Source: Glaciibacter superstes DSM 21135
Lineage (GTDB): Bacteria; Actinomycetota; Actinomycetes; Actinomycetales; Microbacteriaceae
Direction of reading: 5' to 3'
NCBI RefSeq assembly: GCF_000421145.1
Contig: NZ_ATWH01000009.1
Location: 161,575 to 225,574, forward strand
DNA: 64,000 nt
How positions within the stretch are numbered: the first letter of the stretch is position 1; every line of letters starts with the position of its first letter. Shown here piece by piece: positions 46,555-54,633 of the stretch. The position numbers and the translations under genes were made by a program. Below the pieces are notes generated by a model. It did not search any database and had not been told where the DNA came from. It worked only from the letters and a program-made list of their open reading frames with translations.

Positions 46555-47481
46555 TTACTTGACTGCTCCTGCGGTGATGCCCCTGGTGAGGGTGCGTTGG
46601 AAGATGAGGAAGAAGATCAGGGTCGGGAGCAGGCCGAGCAGCGCAGACGCACTGGTCGTTGTGACGTCCATCAGCCGGTCGCCCTGCAGCACCGCAATGG
46701 ACACAGGCACGGTCTGGGTGGCGTTGCTCACCAGGAACGTCAAGGGAATAAGGAACTCGTTCCACGTCCAGATGAAGAAGAAGATCACCAGCACACTGAG
46801 CGTCGGCCGGGAGATCGGGAAGACGACGCGCCACAGGATGGTCCACCGGTTGGCACCGTCGATCGAGGCGGCCTCGAGGATCTCCTTCGGGAAGGTGCCA
46901 TAGACGGATGCCAGCAGGTACGTGCCGAAGGCGCTCTGGATCACCACGAAGATGATGATGACCGCCCACTGGTTGTCGTACAGGCCGACCTGCTTGAACA
47001 TGAAGTACAACGGGTACAGCAGCACTTCCTGCGGAAGCATGTTGGCGAGCAGGATCAACACCACGATCCAGGTGCGGCCGCGCACCCGGCCGATGCCGAG
47101 TGCAAACGCGTTCAGCATCGAGATGACAACGGCCAGGATGGCGACGACACTGCTGATGAAGAAGCTGTTCCAGAGCTTCTCCGGGAAGTTGACGCGTTCC
47201 CAGAAGGCGGTCATCCCGTCGAAGTAGAGCTCTGAGGGCAGTGTGAGCGGACCTGTCGCGTTGTAGTCGGCCGGCGACTTGAACGAGTTGATCAGGATCA
47301 TGAGGAACGGCACCGCGATCAAGAGTCCGATCAGGACGGCGACGAGGAGGATGCCCCAATCGCCGGCGGTCTTGCGTTTCATGCCGCCGCGGCCCCGTGT
47401 GGCACGGAGTGGCCGTTGTTTCTGACTGGCGCCGCCGCGGAGCGTGACGTCGGGGGCGGGGTGTGTGGTTGCCTGTGACAT
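46555..47481 (-). CDS. sugar ABC permease, MalG type (operon 3)
   Basis: Inner-membrane permease (308 aa, six helices). The EAA loop is KEILEAASIDGANRWTILWR. The start MSQATTHPAP at 47481 shares one base with the upstream permease stop (TAATG). A much longer reading frame upstream is only an out-of-frame extension. The N-terminal 35 residues are basic and cytoplasmic. It is directly followed by the GH31 gene, so the importer probably carries alpha-xylosylated oligosaccharides. Confidence 0.94.
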   Translation of the reverse strand: MSQATTHPAPDVTLRGGASQKQRPLRATRGRGGMKRKTAGDWGILLVAVLIGLLIAVPFLMILINSFKSPADYNATGPLTLPSELYFDGMTAFWERVNFPEKLWNSFFISSVVAILAVVISMLNAFALGIGRVRGRTWIVVLILLANMLPQEVLLYPLYFMFKQVGLYDNQWAVIIIFVVIQSAFGTYLLASVYGTFPKEILEAASIDGANRWTILWRVVFPISRPTLSVLVIFFFIWTWNEFLIPLTFLVSNATQTVPVSIAVLQGDRLMDVTTTSASALLGLLPTLIFFLIFQRTLTRGITAGAVK

Positions 47482-48497
47482 TAGACTTCCTCGTCCTGAC
47501 GCTCGAGCCGGGTTTGGGCCATGATGAACACGATCGACACGATCGCGATGACGACGGTGAGCGCAGTGGCGATCGTGGCGCCGTAGCCGACCTGCTGAGA
47601 CTGGAAGAACTCGCTGTACGCGTAGTAAGCCGGAACGATCGTCGACGTTCCCGGTCCGCCGCCGGTGAGTGTGTAAATGGGGCCGAAGACCTTGAGCGCC
47701 GCGATCGTGCAGGTCAGGGTGACCACGAAGATCTCCGGGCGGATGATGGTGACCGTGATCGCCCGGAAGCGCTGGAACCAGTTCGCTCCGTCGAGTTCCG
47801 CCGCCTCGTAGAGGGCCGGGTCGACCCGTTGCAGTGCGGCCATGAAGATGACGATCGGGTAGCCGAGCTGCACCCAGATCATGATCACCATGATGCTGAT
47901 CAGTGCGGTATCCGGGCTGCCGAGCCAGTTGTGCGCGAGTCCGCCGAGACCGACGCCCTCGAGCACCTGGTTGAGTGCGCCGTTCTGAGGTCGGAGGATC
48001 CAGCCGATGACAATGGCCGCGATCACGGCGGGGAGGATCTGCGGCAGGTAGTAGGTCGCGCGCAGAAAGCTCGCGAGCTTCGCACCGAACTTCTTGCCGA
48101 TCAGGTCGAACAGCATCGCGGCGAGAACCAGGCCGAGGAGTGTGGGAACAACAACCATGGCCAGGATCATGGCGATGGAGTTGCCGAACGAGGTCCAGAA
48201 GGTGGTGTCTCCGGCGAGCTTGATCCAGTTGTCGAGGCCGGTCCACTCCGGCGGCTTGATTCCGCGGTAGTCGGTGAACGTGAGGTAGATGTTCCACACC
48301 AGCGGGATGAGGATGATGATCGTCAGCAGCACGAGGCCAGGCACGAGGTAAAGCCAGAATGCGTTGCGGCTGCTCCCGGGAATCAGGCTCTGCATGCCCG
48401 GGCCCTGCCGCGACGAACCTCCACCCCTTCCTCCTTGTCTCGCTGGTGAGACGCCGGCGACCGGTGGTGGTACCGAGGTGACGGATGTCGTCGCCAT
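47481..48497 (-). CDS. sugar ABC permease, MalF type (operon 3)
   Basis: Partner permease (338 aa). After about 45 residues of Gly/Pro/Arg-rich cytoplasmic leader come six helices. The EAA loop reads ALYEAAELDGANWFQRFRAI. It follows the binding-protein gene across a 101-bp gap that contains a perfect 14-bp hairpin. With the MalG-type permease it forms the translocation pore; the ATPase must be supplied from elsewhere. Confidence 0.94.
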   Translation of the reverse strand: MATTSVTSVPPPVAGVSPARQGGRGGGSSRQGPGMQSLIPGSSRNAFWLYLVPGLVLLTIIILIPLVWNIYLTFTDYRGIKPPEWTGLDNWIKLAGDTTFWTSFGNSIAMILAMVVVPTLLGLVLAAMLFDLIGKKFGAKLASFLRATYYLPQILPAVIAAIVIGWILRPQNGALNQVLEGVGLGGLAHNWLGSPDTALISIMVIMIWVQLGYPIVIFMAALQRVDPALYEAAELDGANWFQRFRAITVTIIRPEIFVVTLTCTIAALKVFGPIYTLTGGGPGTSTIVPAYYAYSEFFQSQQVGYGATIATALTVVIAIVSIVFIMAQTRLERQDEEV

Positions 48498-48558
48498 GGG
48501 TTTCCCTTTCTGCTGTGCGGTCTGGTTCTGCGGTCTGGTCCTGCGGTGCGGGGGTGCC

Positions 48559-48590
48559 GGCCGGGGCGAGGCGCGTGCCTCGCCCCGGCC
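48559..48590 (-). other. perfect GC-rich hairpin between binding protein and permease
   Basis: Perfect 14-bp arms (48559-48572 and 48577-48590) with a 4-nt loop, just after the binding-protein stop. Such hairpins raise the share of binding-protein message over permease message in other sugar operons (known for malE). No T-run, so complete termination is unlikely. Confidence 0.7.
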
Positions 48591-48598
48591 GTGGGTGA

Positions 48599-49906
48599 CT
48601 AGCCGACGATGTCGTCGACGCCCGACTGGTACTGCTCGCCCAGCTGGGTCTGCACGTCCTTCGGCGACTTGGTGCCGTTGATCAGTTCCTGTAGTCCGGC
48701 ATTGAGCTGGTCGTAGAAGGTGGGGGTGGGCCAGTCAGGGTAGAAGGCGATCCCATCCTGCTCGGTCAGCGTGTTGAAGTTGCCGATCAGCTCCTGGCTC
48801 TTGGGATCGGTGATGTCCGCCGTGTCGGCTGCGACGGGGATGCCGCCGTTGTTGCCGATGAGCGCCTGGATCTCTGGACGCATCGTGATGTCGATGAACT
48901 CGTAAGCCAGTTCCTTGTTCTTGGCGTTCTCCGGCACAACCCACATGTTGCCCGCCGAGCCCGGTGACAGCTGCGCCTCAGGGAAGAGGAAGGTGCCCCA
49001 GTCGAATCCGGTCACCTCCGTGGTGAAGCGGTTGTGCCACCAGCTGCCGGAGTAGAAGATCGGGTAGGTACCGTTGATGAACGCCGTTCCGGCATCCTCC
49101 GCCTTGAACCCGCTGGCATCCTGGCTGATGTAGCCCTTGTCGGTCCAGTCCTTGATGGTCTCGGTCGCGTAGCTGATCTCCGGCCCAGACCAGTCGACAT
49201 CGCCGGAGTAGAGCTGGTAGTCATCGACCCAGTCGCGGTCGGCCTTCGTCAACGCCAACTGATACCAGAGCTGTCCGAGCGGATACTCAGAGGCAGACTC
49301 TGCGAGCGGGGTAATGCCTTTATCGGCGAAAGCCTGCAGCACAGTCTCGAACTCTTCGAGGGTCGTCGGCACTTCGAGGCCGTTCGCCGCGAACATGTCC
49401 TTGTTGTAGTAGACCTCGACGAACTCGCCGTAGTTCGGCACGCCGTACCAGGGGCCAGAGCCCATGACGCCCTTGTCGTCGTATCGCGCAGTGGTCTGCA
49501 GCGACGGGGCCAGTTTTTCGTCCCAGCCATACTCCTTGACGGCGTCATCCAGGTCGCTGAGAAGCCCCTGGCTGGCCAGCAGGCCGGCGGTGGCGTTCCC
49601 CTTGTTGTACTCGAGGATGTCTGGCGCTTCGTTCGAGTTGAGCACCTGGCTCGCGGTCGAACGGATCTGCTCGAAGCTCTTCTCTTCGAACTCCACCGTT
49701 GCGCCGGTCTCCTCCTCGAAGGTCTTGATGGCCTCTTCCCAGGCGATGCCCATTGCACTGGTGTCGCTCTCGAAGTGCCAGAGCTTCAGGGTGTCGCTGT
49801 CTCCGCCTGAATCGCCGGAGTCTCCGGACGAGCAGGCGCTCAGGAGCAGAGCGCTGACGCCCAGGACGGCGATGCCGGTCAGGTATTTTCTTGTTCTGGT
49901 TTTCAC
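48599..49906 (-). CDS. sugar ABC transporter substrate-binding lipoprotein (operon 3)
   Basis: Extracytoplasmic sugar-binding protein (435 aa) that heads operon 3. The signal peptide is basic, then GIAVLGVSALLLSAC with lipobox Cys25, followed by a Ser/Gly/Asp linker. The mature part reads TLKLWHFESDTSAMGIAWEE, APDILEYNKGNATAGLLASQ and FPEAQLSPGSAGNMWVVPE. The ATG at 49906 is the natural start. A perfect LacI-type palindrome lies 50 bp upstream and the LacI gene itself 100 bp upstream on the same strand. Likely ligand: xyloglucan-derived or alpha-xyloside oligosaccharide (inference from GH31/GH1). Confidence 0.93.
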   Translation of the reverse strand: MKTRTRKYLTGIAVLGVSALLLSACSSGDSGDSGGDSDTLKLWHFESDTSAMGIAWEEAIKTFEEETGATVEFEEKSFEQIRSTASQVLNSNEAPDILEYNKGNATAGLLASQGLLSDLDDAVKEYGWDEKLAPSLQTTARYDDKGVMGSGPWYGVPNYGEFVEVYYNKDMFAANGLEVPTTLEEFETVLQAFADKGITPLAESASEYPLGQLWYQLALTKADRDWVDDYQLYSGDVDWSGPEISYATETIKDWTDKGYISQDASGFKAEDAGTAFINGTYPIFYSGSWWHNRFTTEVTGFDWGTFLFPEAQLSPGSAGNMWVVPENAKNKELAYEFIDITMRPEIQALIGNNGGIPVAADTADITDPKSQELIGNFNTLTEQDGIAFYPDWPTPTFYDQLNAGLQELINGTKSPKDVQTQLGEQYQSGVDDIVG

Positions 49907-49955
49907 TGTGTACTACTTCCTCGTAGGCCAGGTCCGGATGGATCGGCGCGGATTG

Positions 49956-49969
49956 TCGAAACGTTTCGA
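49956..49969. promoter_or_regulatory. LacI-family operator upstream of operon 3
   Basis: Perfect palindrome TCGAAACGTTTCGA, about 50 bp before the binding-protein start. A near-identical half (ACGTTTCGA) recurs at 51059-51072, upstream of the LacI gene, so one regulator probably binds both. Confidence 0.8.
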
Positions 49970-50008
49970 TTACGGTGAGGCGGAAAATCCTTTCGGGGGG
50001 TGATGCTG

Positions 50009-51022
50009 TTAGCGACTTCTTTGCGGGGACGTCGAACCGAGCTCGACGTACGCCGGCTCGATGAGCTCGACGTGCGGGTCGACGGTTCCCTCCAACTGGG
50101 CCATGGTGAGCTCGATGGCCCTGGTGCATGACCGGTCAGCAGGAAGGGGAATCACGTCGAGGGGCGGATTGAGGTGGTTGGTGTCGAAACTCGAACAGGC
50201 GGAGATGACCGACAGGTCATGAGGAACCCGGACGCCGCGCTGGTTCAGGAGCTCCAGAATCATCGACTGGACCGGTTCGTTGCTGTGCAGCACCAGTCCG
50301 GTCATGCCGGGCAGTGTTGCCGAGATTCGATCGACGGCGGCGCGCACCCCGGCCGAATCCTCCGCCGCCGGGGTGAACGCGGTGACCAGACCCAGCCGCT
50401 CGGCTTCTGCTGCGAAAGCGTCGCGGAAGCGAGGCGGGAAGTTGGATCCGCGCTGGTAGATGGCTGGAGCCTGGCCGATCAGACCGATCTCGCGGTGGCC
50501 CAGATCGGCGAGACGACGCACCGCCATCACCGCCGCCTCCTCGAAGTCGAGGTCGACGCAGACGAGCCCATCGGCGTCCCCTGGAATGCCGATGACACTG
50601 GCGGGCAGGCCGAGTTCTCGAACCAGCTGGGTTCGCTCGTCTGTGGTCGACACATCGAGCAGCACAATGCCGTCCACAAGCGAACTGCGCGCGACCCGGC
50701 GCAGGCCGCTGGTGGCTTCATCCTGGGTGAGCAGAAGCACGTCGTAGTCGAATGAGCGGGCCGCGGTAACGACCGCGAGTACAAAGGTCATGTGAGCCGG
50801 GGTGTCCGTGCCCGCGTGCAGCGGCGCACTCAACGCGAGGATGTTCGTGCGTGAGCCCTTGAGCATCCTGGCCCCGGCGTTGGCGCGGTAGTCCAGTTCG
50901 CGCACGGCGTCGTCGATCCGGCGGCGAGTGGTTGCCGCGATCGAACGCTTCCCGCTGAGGGCGTATGACACAGTGCTGATGGACACACCGGCGACGCGAG
51001 CGACGTCGTGGATGTTGGCCAT
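50009..51022 (-). CDS. LacI-family transcriptional regulator (operon 3)
   Basis: Sugar-responsive repressor (337 aa). The HTH starts at the N-terminus: MANIHDVARVAGVSISTVSY followed by ALSGKRSIAATTRRRI. The effector domain has FDYDVLLLTQDEATSGLRRV, LVDGIVLLDVS and LGHREIGLIGQAP. The ATG at 51022 is chosen because CGGAG lies 5 nt upstream and the HTH must begin here; a frame running to 51256 is an artefact. Palindromes lie on both sides (49956 and 51059), and xylA is divergent. It probably links import of xylosides with xylose catabolism. The late SVISACSSFDTN replaces the usual GFDD motif. Confidence 0.92.
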   Translation of the reverse strand: MANIHDVARVAGVSISTVSYALSGKRSIAATTRRRIDDAVRELDYRANAGARMLKGSRTNILALSAPLHAGTDTPAHMTFVLAVVTAARSFDYDVLLLTQDEATSGLRRVARSSLVDGIVLLDVSTTDERTQLVRELGLPASVIGIPGDADGLVCVDLDFEEAAVMAVRRLADLGHREIGLIGQAPAIYQRGSNFPPRFRDAFAAEAERLGLVTAFTPAAEDSAGVRAAVDRISATLPGMTGLVLHSNEPVQSMILELLNQRGVRVPHDLSVISACSSFDTNHLNPPLDVIPLPADRSCTRAIELTMAQLEGTVDPHVELIEPAYVELGSTSPQRSR

Positions 51023-51058
51023 GGGAACTCCGTTGTCTTGTCCAGGTGGTTTAGATTG

Positions 51059-51072
51059 TCTAAACGTTTCGA
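51059..51072. promoter_or_regulatory. LacI-family operator in the regulator/xylA gap
   Basis: TCTAAACGTTTCGA, two mismatches from a perfect palindrome and closely like the site at 49956. Position 37-50 bp upstream of the LacI start suggests autoregulation; it could also affect the divergent xylA promoter. Confidence 0.65.
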
Positions 51073-51118
51073 CTGGTTCGTCCAGAAGCATAAGTGCGGC
51101 GATTCCCAATTGCAAGTC

Positions 51119-51250
51119 ATTTGTGGTTTTTGGCCACAAATTCGTTTGGGTGACGCGTCCGCTCGGGCATGCCGGCACGAATGGCTGGCGCATTCGCCAC
51201 CCGACCACGTAATATGTTCTTGGGCCCAACAAATCCCCGGCCCCACAAAT
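51119..51250 (+). promoter_or_regulatory. CCACAAAT repeats upstream of xylA
   Basis: ATTTGTGG (51119-51126) and CCACAAAT (51134-51141) form an 8-bp inverted repeat with a 7-nt gap. CCACAAAT recurs at 51243-51250 and CCAACAAAT at 51226-51234, the last two within 55 bp of the xylA start. This may be a second regulator's operator, for example the ROK protein. Confidence 0.5.
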
Positions 51251-51279
51251 CACCACTGATGCTGAATCGGAGCTCGACC

Positions 51280-52473
51280 ATGTCCCTCACTCCCACCCGC
51301 GCCGACAAGTTCTCCTTCGGCCTGTGGACCGTCGGTTACAACGGCACAGACCCGTTCGGCGGTCCGACCCGTGCACCGCTCGACGTCGTCGAAGCCGTCA
51401 ATAAGCTGAGCGACCTCGGCGCATACGGCCTCACCTTCCACGACGACGACCTGTTCGCCTTCGGATCAACGGATGCCGAGCGTCAGAACCAGATCGATCG
51501 CCTGAAGAAGGCCCTGGCCGACACCGGCCTCGTGGTGCCGATGGTCACCACAAACCTGTTCAGCGCCCCGGTCTTCAAAGACGGCGGCGTCACCTCCAAC
51601 GACCGTGAGGTGCGCCGGTTCGCACTGCGCAAGGTCATCCGCCAGCTCGAACTGGGCGTCGAGCTCGGCGCCAAGACGTTCGTCATGTGGGGTGGCCGCG
51701 AGGGCGCAGAGTACGACGCGGCCAAGGACATCCGCCAGGCACTCGAGCGATACCGCGAGGCCGTCAACCTGCTCGGCGACTATGTCACCGACAAGGGCTA
51801 CGACATCCGTTTTGCCATCGAGCCGAAGCCCAACGAGCCGCGCGGCGACATCCTGCTGCCGACCGTCGGACACGCGATGGCCTTCATCTCCACGCTCGAG
51901 CGCCCCGAACTGGTCGGCGTGAACCCCGAGGTCGGGCACGAGCAGATGGCCGGACTGAACTTCGCCGCCGGCATCGCCCAGGCGCTGTACCAGGACAAAC
52001 TGTTCCACATCGACCTCAACGGCCAGCGCGGCATCAAGTACGACCAGGACCTGGTCTTCGGCCACGGCGACCTGCAGAACGCGTTCGCCCTCGTCGACCT
52101 GCTGGAGAACGGCAGCCCAGACGGCGGCCCGACCTACGACGGCCCGCGCCACTTCGACTACAAGCCGTCGCGCACCGAAGACGCCACCGGCGTCTGGGAC
52201 TCTGCCGCCGCGAACATGCGCACCTACCTGCTGCTGAAGGAGCGCGCTGCATCCTTCCGCGCAGACCCAGAGGTGCAGGAGGCACTGGCCGCCTCGCGCG
52301 TGCCGGAGCTCTCGGTGCCGACGATCGGCGAAGGCGAGTCGTACGACGACCTCATCGCCGACCGCAGCGCATACGAGGACTTCGACGCCGACGCCTACTT
52401 CAACGGCAAGGGCTACGGCTTCGTGCGGCTGCAGCAGCTGGCGCTCGAGCACCTGCTCGGCGCCCGCAGCTAG
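51280..52473 (+). CDS. xylA: xylose isomerase
   Basis: Interconverts D-xylose and D-xylulose with two divalent metals. Actinobacterial class I enzyme of 397 aa (usual about 390). Catalytic His54 and Asp57 are in [12 protein letters not shown], and metal ligands are in IEPKPNEPR and [31 protein letters not shown] and [11 protein letters not shown] complete the site. The ATG at 51280 has CGGAG upstream and gives the usual [19 protein letters not shown] start. It is divergent from the LacI regulator and followed by xylB, with a repeat element between. Identification is firm. Confidence 0.98.
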   Translation: MSLTPTRADKFSFGLWTVGYNGTDPFGGPTRAPLDVVEAVNKLSDLGAYGLTFHDDDLFAFGSTDAERQNQIDRLKKALADTGLVVPMVTTNLFSAPVFKDGGVTSNDREVRRFALRKVIRQLELGVELGAKTFVMWGGREGAEYDAAKDIRQALERYREAVNLLGDYVTDKGYDIRFAIEPKPNEPRGDILLPTVGHAMAFISTLERPELVGVNPEVGHEQMAGLNFAAGIAQALYQDKLFHIDLNGQRGIKYDQDLVFGHGDLQNAFALVDLLENGSPDGGPTYDGPRHFDYKPSRTEDATGVWDSAAANMRTYLLLKERAASFRADPEVQEALAASRVPELSVPTIGEGESYDDLIADRSAYEDFDADAYFNGKGYGFVRLQQLALEHLLGARS

Positions 52474-52548
52474 TTCTCTGCATCGGCACCCGGCGCCGGC
52501 GCATCCACTGCGCCGACGCCGAGTGACCGCCCTCCTCCCCCATCCCCG

Positions 52549-52644
52549 GTGGCTAACTCAGGAGATCCGTTGACCGCGGCGGCGCAGGCCGCGGGATTCC
52601 GCGGTCGCAATGCGCCGATCTCCGGAATCTCCTGAGTTAGCCAC
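52549..52644. repeat. inverted repeat between xylA and xylB
   Basis: Perfect 18-bp arms (52549-52566 and 52627-52644; GTGGCTAACTCAGGAGAT and its complement). Inside lies a second arm pair GACCGCGG/CCGCGGTC. Its inner 13 bp, TAACTCAGGAGAT, are the same as the arms of the element at 54399-54484. The whole fold would separate the xylA and xylB messages. Confidence 0.85.
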
Positions 52645-52708
52645 ACCGCACCACCGGCTCGAGCCGGTCGGTGCCGCATCCCCGCCTCAATACGGAGAGA
52701 AACACCCC

Positions 52709-54202
52709 ATGACACTGGTTGCCGGAGTCGACTCGTCGACACAGAGCTGCAAGATCGTGATCAGGGACGCCGACACCGGCGTCCTGGTGCGCACCGGCCG
52801 GGCGGCGCATCCAGAAGGCACCGAAGTGGACCCCGCCGCCTGGTGGAACGCGCTCCAGGCAGCGGTGACGGATGCCGGCGGCCTCGCCGACGTCTCCGCC
52901 GTCTCGGTTGCGGCGCAACAGCACGGCATGGTGGTGCTCGACATAGACGGCGGGGTCATCCGCCCCGCGTTGCTCTGGAACGACACCCGTAGCGCCGCGG
53001 CAGCCCGCGACCTCATCGCTGAAGTCGGCGCGGAAGAGTACGCCCGCCGCACCGGCGTCGTTCCTGTCGCGTCGTTCACCGCGACCAAACTGCGCTGGCT
53101 GCGGGATACAGAGCCAGAGAACGCCGCTCGCGTTGCCGCTGTTGCCCTCCCCCATGACTGGCTGAGCTGGCGGCTTCGCGGCTTCGGCCCCGCAGGCGAG
53201 AGCGACCTCGGACCCGTGCTCAGCGAGCTGACGACCGACCGCTCTGACGCATCCGGAACCGCGTACTGGTCGCCCGCCACCGGCGACTACGACCTCGACC
53301 TGTTCGAACGCGCGCTCGGGCACGGAGCGGTCCTGCCGCGCGTGCTCGGCCCGGGCGAGGTCGCCGGCACGCTCGCCTCCCGACCATTCGACGGAGATTC
53401 TCCGGTAAACGGGCTGGAAAACACCGAATTCGGGGGTTTGCGGGCAGAATCTCCGTCGAACGGTTCCGCGACCGGGGTCGTGGTCGGTGTGGGGGCGGGC
53501 GACAACGCCGGTGCCGCGCTGGGGCTCGGCGCTCGCGCGGGCGACGTGGTGGTCTCCATCGGCACGAGCGGCACCGTGTTCGCGGTCACCGACGAGCCGA
53601 CGACGGATGCCTCAGGTGCGGTCGCCGGGTTCGCCGACGCGAGCGGACTGTTCCTGCCCCTGGTCGCCACGCTGAACGCCGCCCGGGTGCTCGACTCAAT
53701 CGCCGGGCTTCTCGGTGCCGACCACAACGAGCTGGGGCGATTGGCTCTCGAAGCCGAGCCCGGGTCGGGCGGTCTCGTGCTGCAACCGTATTTCGAGGGC
53801 GAACGCACGCCGAACCTGCCGGATGCGACGGCATCCGTTTTCGGACTGACCCTCGGATCGACGACCAGGCCGAACCTGGCTCGGGCCGCGATCGAGGGGC
53901 TGCTGTGCGGGCTTGCCGATGGTCTCGACGCCGTGCGCGCCCAGGGCGTCTCGGCCGAACGCATCCTGCTGATCGGCGGTGCGGCACTGAATCCCGCGGT
54001 GCAGGCGATCGCTGCGCAGGTCTTTGACGCACCTGTCGTAGTCCCCCAGCCCGGCGAGTACGTTGCCGACGGCGCAGCAGTGCAGGCGGCCTGGGCGCTA
54101 ACCGGCGCCCGCCCGACGTGGTCGACGTCGATCGCGGCGGAACCGGCGCCCGACTTCCGGCCGGTCATCCGCGAGCAGTACGCCGCTCGCGTCGCCGGCT
54201 GA
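52709..54202 (+). CDS. xylB: xylulokinase with in-frame repeat insertion
   Basis: Phosphorylates D-xylulose to xylulose 5-phosphate with ATP, feeding the phosphoketolase. FGGY-family protein, 497 aa (most are 460-480). [19 protein letters not shown] opens the N-domain, [12 protein letters not shown] follows, and [17 protein letters not shown] and [12 protein letters not shown] mark the ATP-side domain. [20 protein letters not shown] is near the end. ATG at 52709 follows GGAGAG. About 25 residues at 227-251 ([15 protein letters not shown] and on) interrupt the usual short link between EVAGT and VVGVGAGDN; they are coded by a perfect inverted repeat. Loop position suggests it may be tolerated. 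Confidence 0.95.
   Translation: MTLVAGVDSSTQSCKIVIRDADTGVLVRTGRAAHPEGTEVDPAAWWNALQAAVTDAGGLADVSAVSVAAQQHGMVVLDIDGGVIRPALLWNDTRSAAAARDLIAEVGAEEYARRTGVVPVASFTATKLRWLRDTEPENAARVAAVALPHDWLSWRLRGFGPAGESDLGPVLSELTTDRSDASGTAYWSPATGDYDLDLFERALGHGAVLPRVLGPGEVAGTLASRPFDGDSPVNGLENTEFGGLRAESPSNGSATGVVVGVGAGDNAGAALGLGARAGDVVVSIGTSGTVFAVTDEPTTDASGAVAGFADASGLFLPLVATLNAARVLDSIAGLLGADHNELGRLALEAEPGSGGLVLQPYFEGERTPNLPDATASVFGLTLGSTTRPNLARAAIEGLLCGLADGLDAVRAQGVSAERILLIGGAALNPAVQAIAAQVFDAPVVVPQPGEYVADGAAVQAAWALTGARPTWSTSIAAEPAPDFRPVIREQYAARVAG
53387..53460. repeat. inverted repeat inside the xylB coding region
   Basis: Perfect 15-bp arms TTCGACGGAGATTCT (53387-53401) and AGAATCTCCGTCGAA (53446-53460) around 44 bp that contain the palindrome CCGAATTCGG. 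Element length about 74-75 bp keeps the frame. Architecture resembles the intergenic elements of this window. Confidence 0.85.
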
Positions 54203-54226
54203 CTTCTCCGCACCCCGCTGCGCACA

Positions 54227-54309
54227 ACTCCTGCAGGATTCCGGCAGCCGCACGACCGGTCACCGGAACGACGGGCGACTCCGCCCGCCGCCGCGCACCA
54301 AGCAGGAGT
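54227..54309. repeat. ACTCCTGC repeat element, copy 1
   Basis: Arms ACTCCTGC (54227-54234) and GCAGGAGT (54302-54309). Its right part, from GGAACGACGGGCGACTCCGC to the arm, is almost identical to copy 2 at 54519-54603. It directly follows xylB. Confidence 0.8.
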
Positions 54310-54398
54310 CACGCGGTCGGCGGAATCGCGGCCGTCGTCGTGACCAGGGTGCGCCGCTCCCGCCACCCGTTTGCTTCGCACCATGTCGACGGTGTGAC

Positions 54399-54484
54399 TA
54401 ACTCAGGAGATTTCGCGCAGCATCCACCGTCCGCCGCACTGGTCCGGGATGCCGCGGCCACCCGCACGCGGATCTCCTGAGTTA
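54399..54484. repeat. TAACTCAGGAGAT inverted repeat
   Basis: Perfect 13-bp arms (54399-54411 and 54472-54484), identical to the inner arms of the element at 52549-52644, with a different interior. It lies between the two ACTCCTGC copies. Confidence 0.85.
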
Positions 54485-54518
54485 CCCACCAGTGGCTGAC
54501 GACGCCCGCGCAGTGCGC

Positions 54519-54603
54519 AACTCCTGCAGAATCCCTGCTTCCACACCGCCAGGCATCGGAACGACAGGCGACTCCGCCCGCCGCCGCGCACCCAGCAGGA
54601 GTT
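54519..54603. repeat. ACTCCTGC repeat element, copy 2
   Basis: Arms AACTCCTGC (54519-54527) and GCAGGAGTT (54595-54603); interior right half nearly identical to copy 1. Copies 1 and 2 and the element between them fill most of the 431-bp gene-free stretch 54203-54633, in which no coding frame is convincing. Confidence 0.8.
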
Positions 54604-54633
54604 ATGCAGAGTGAACCGCTGCAGGAGGCGGGC

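Noticed and set aside
47482..48297. Long N-terminal extension of the operon 3 MalG permease
   Set aside because: Same reason; the coupled ATG at 47481 gives a normal permease.
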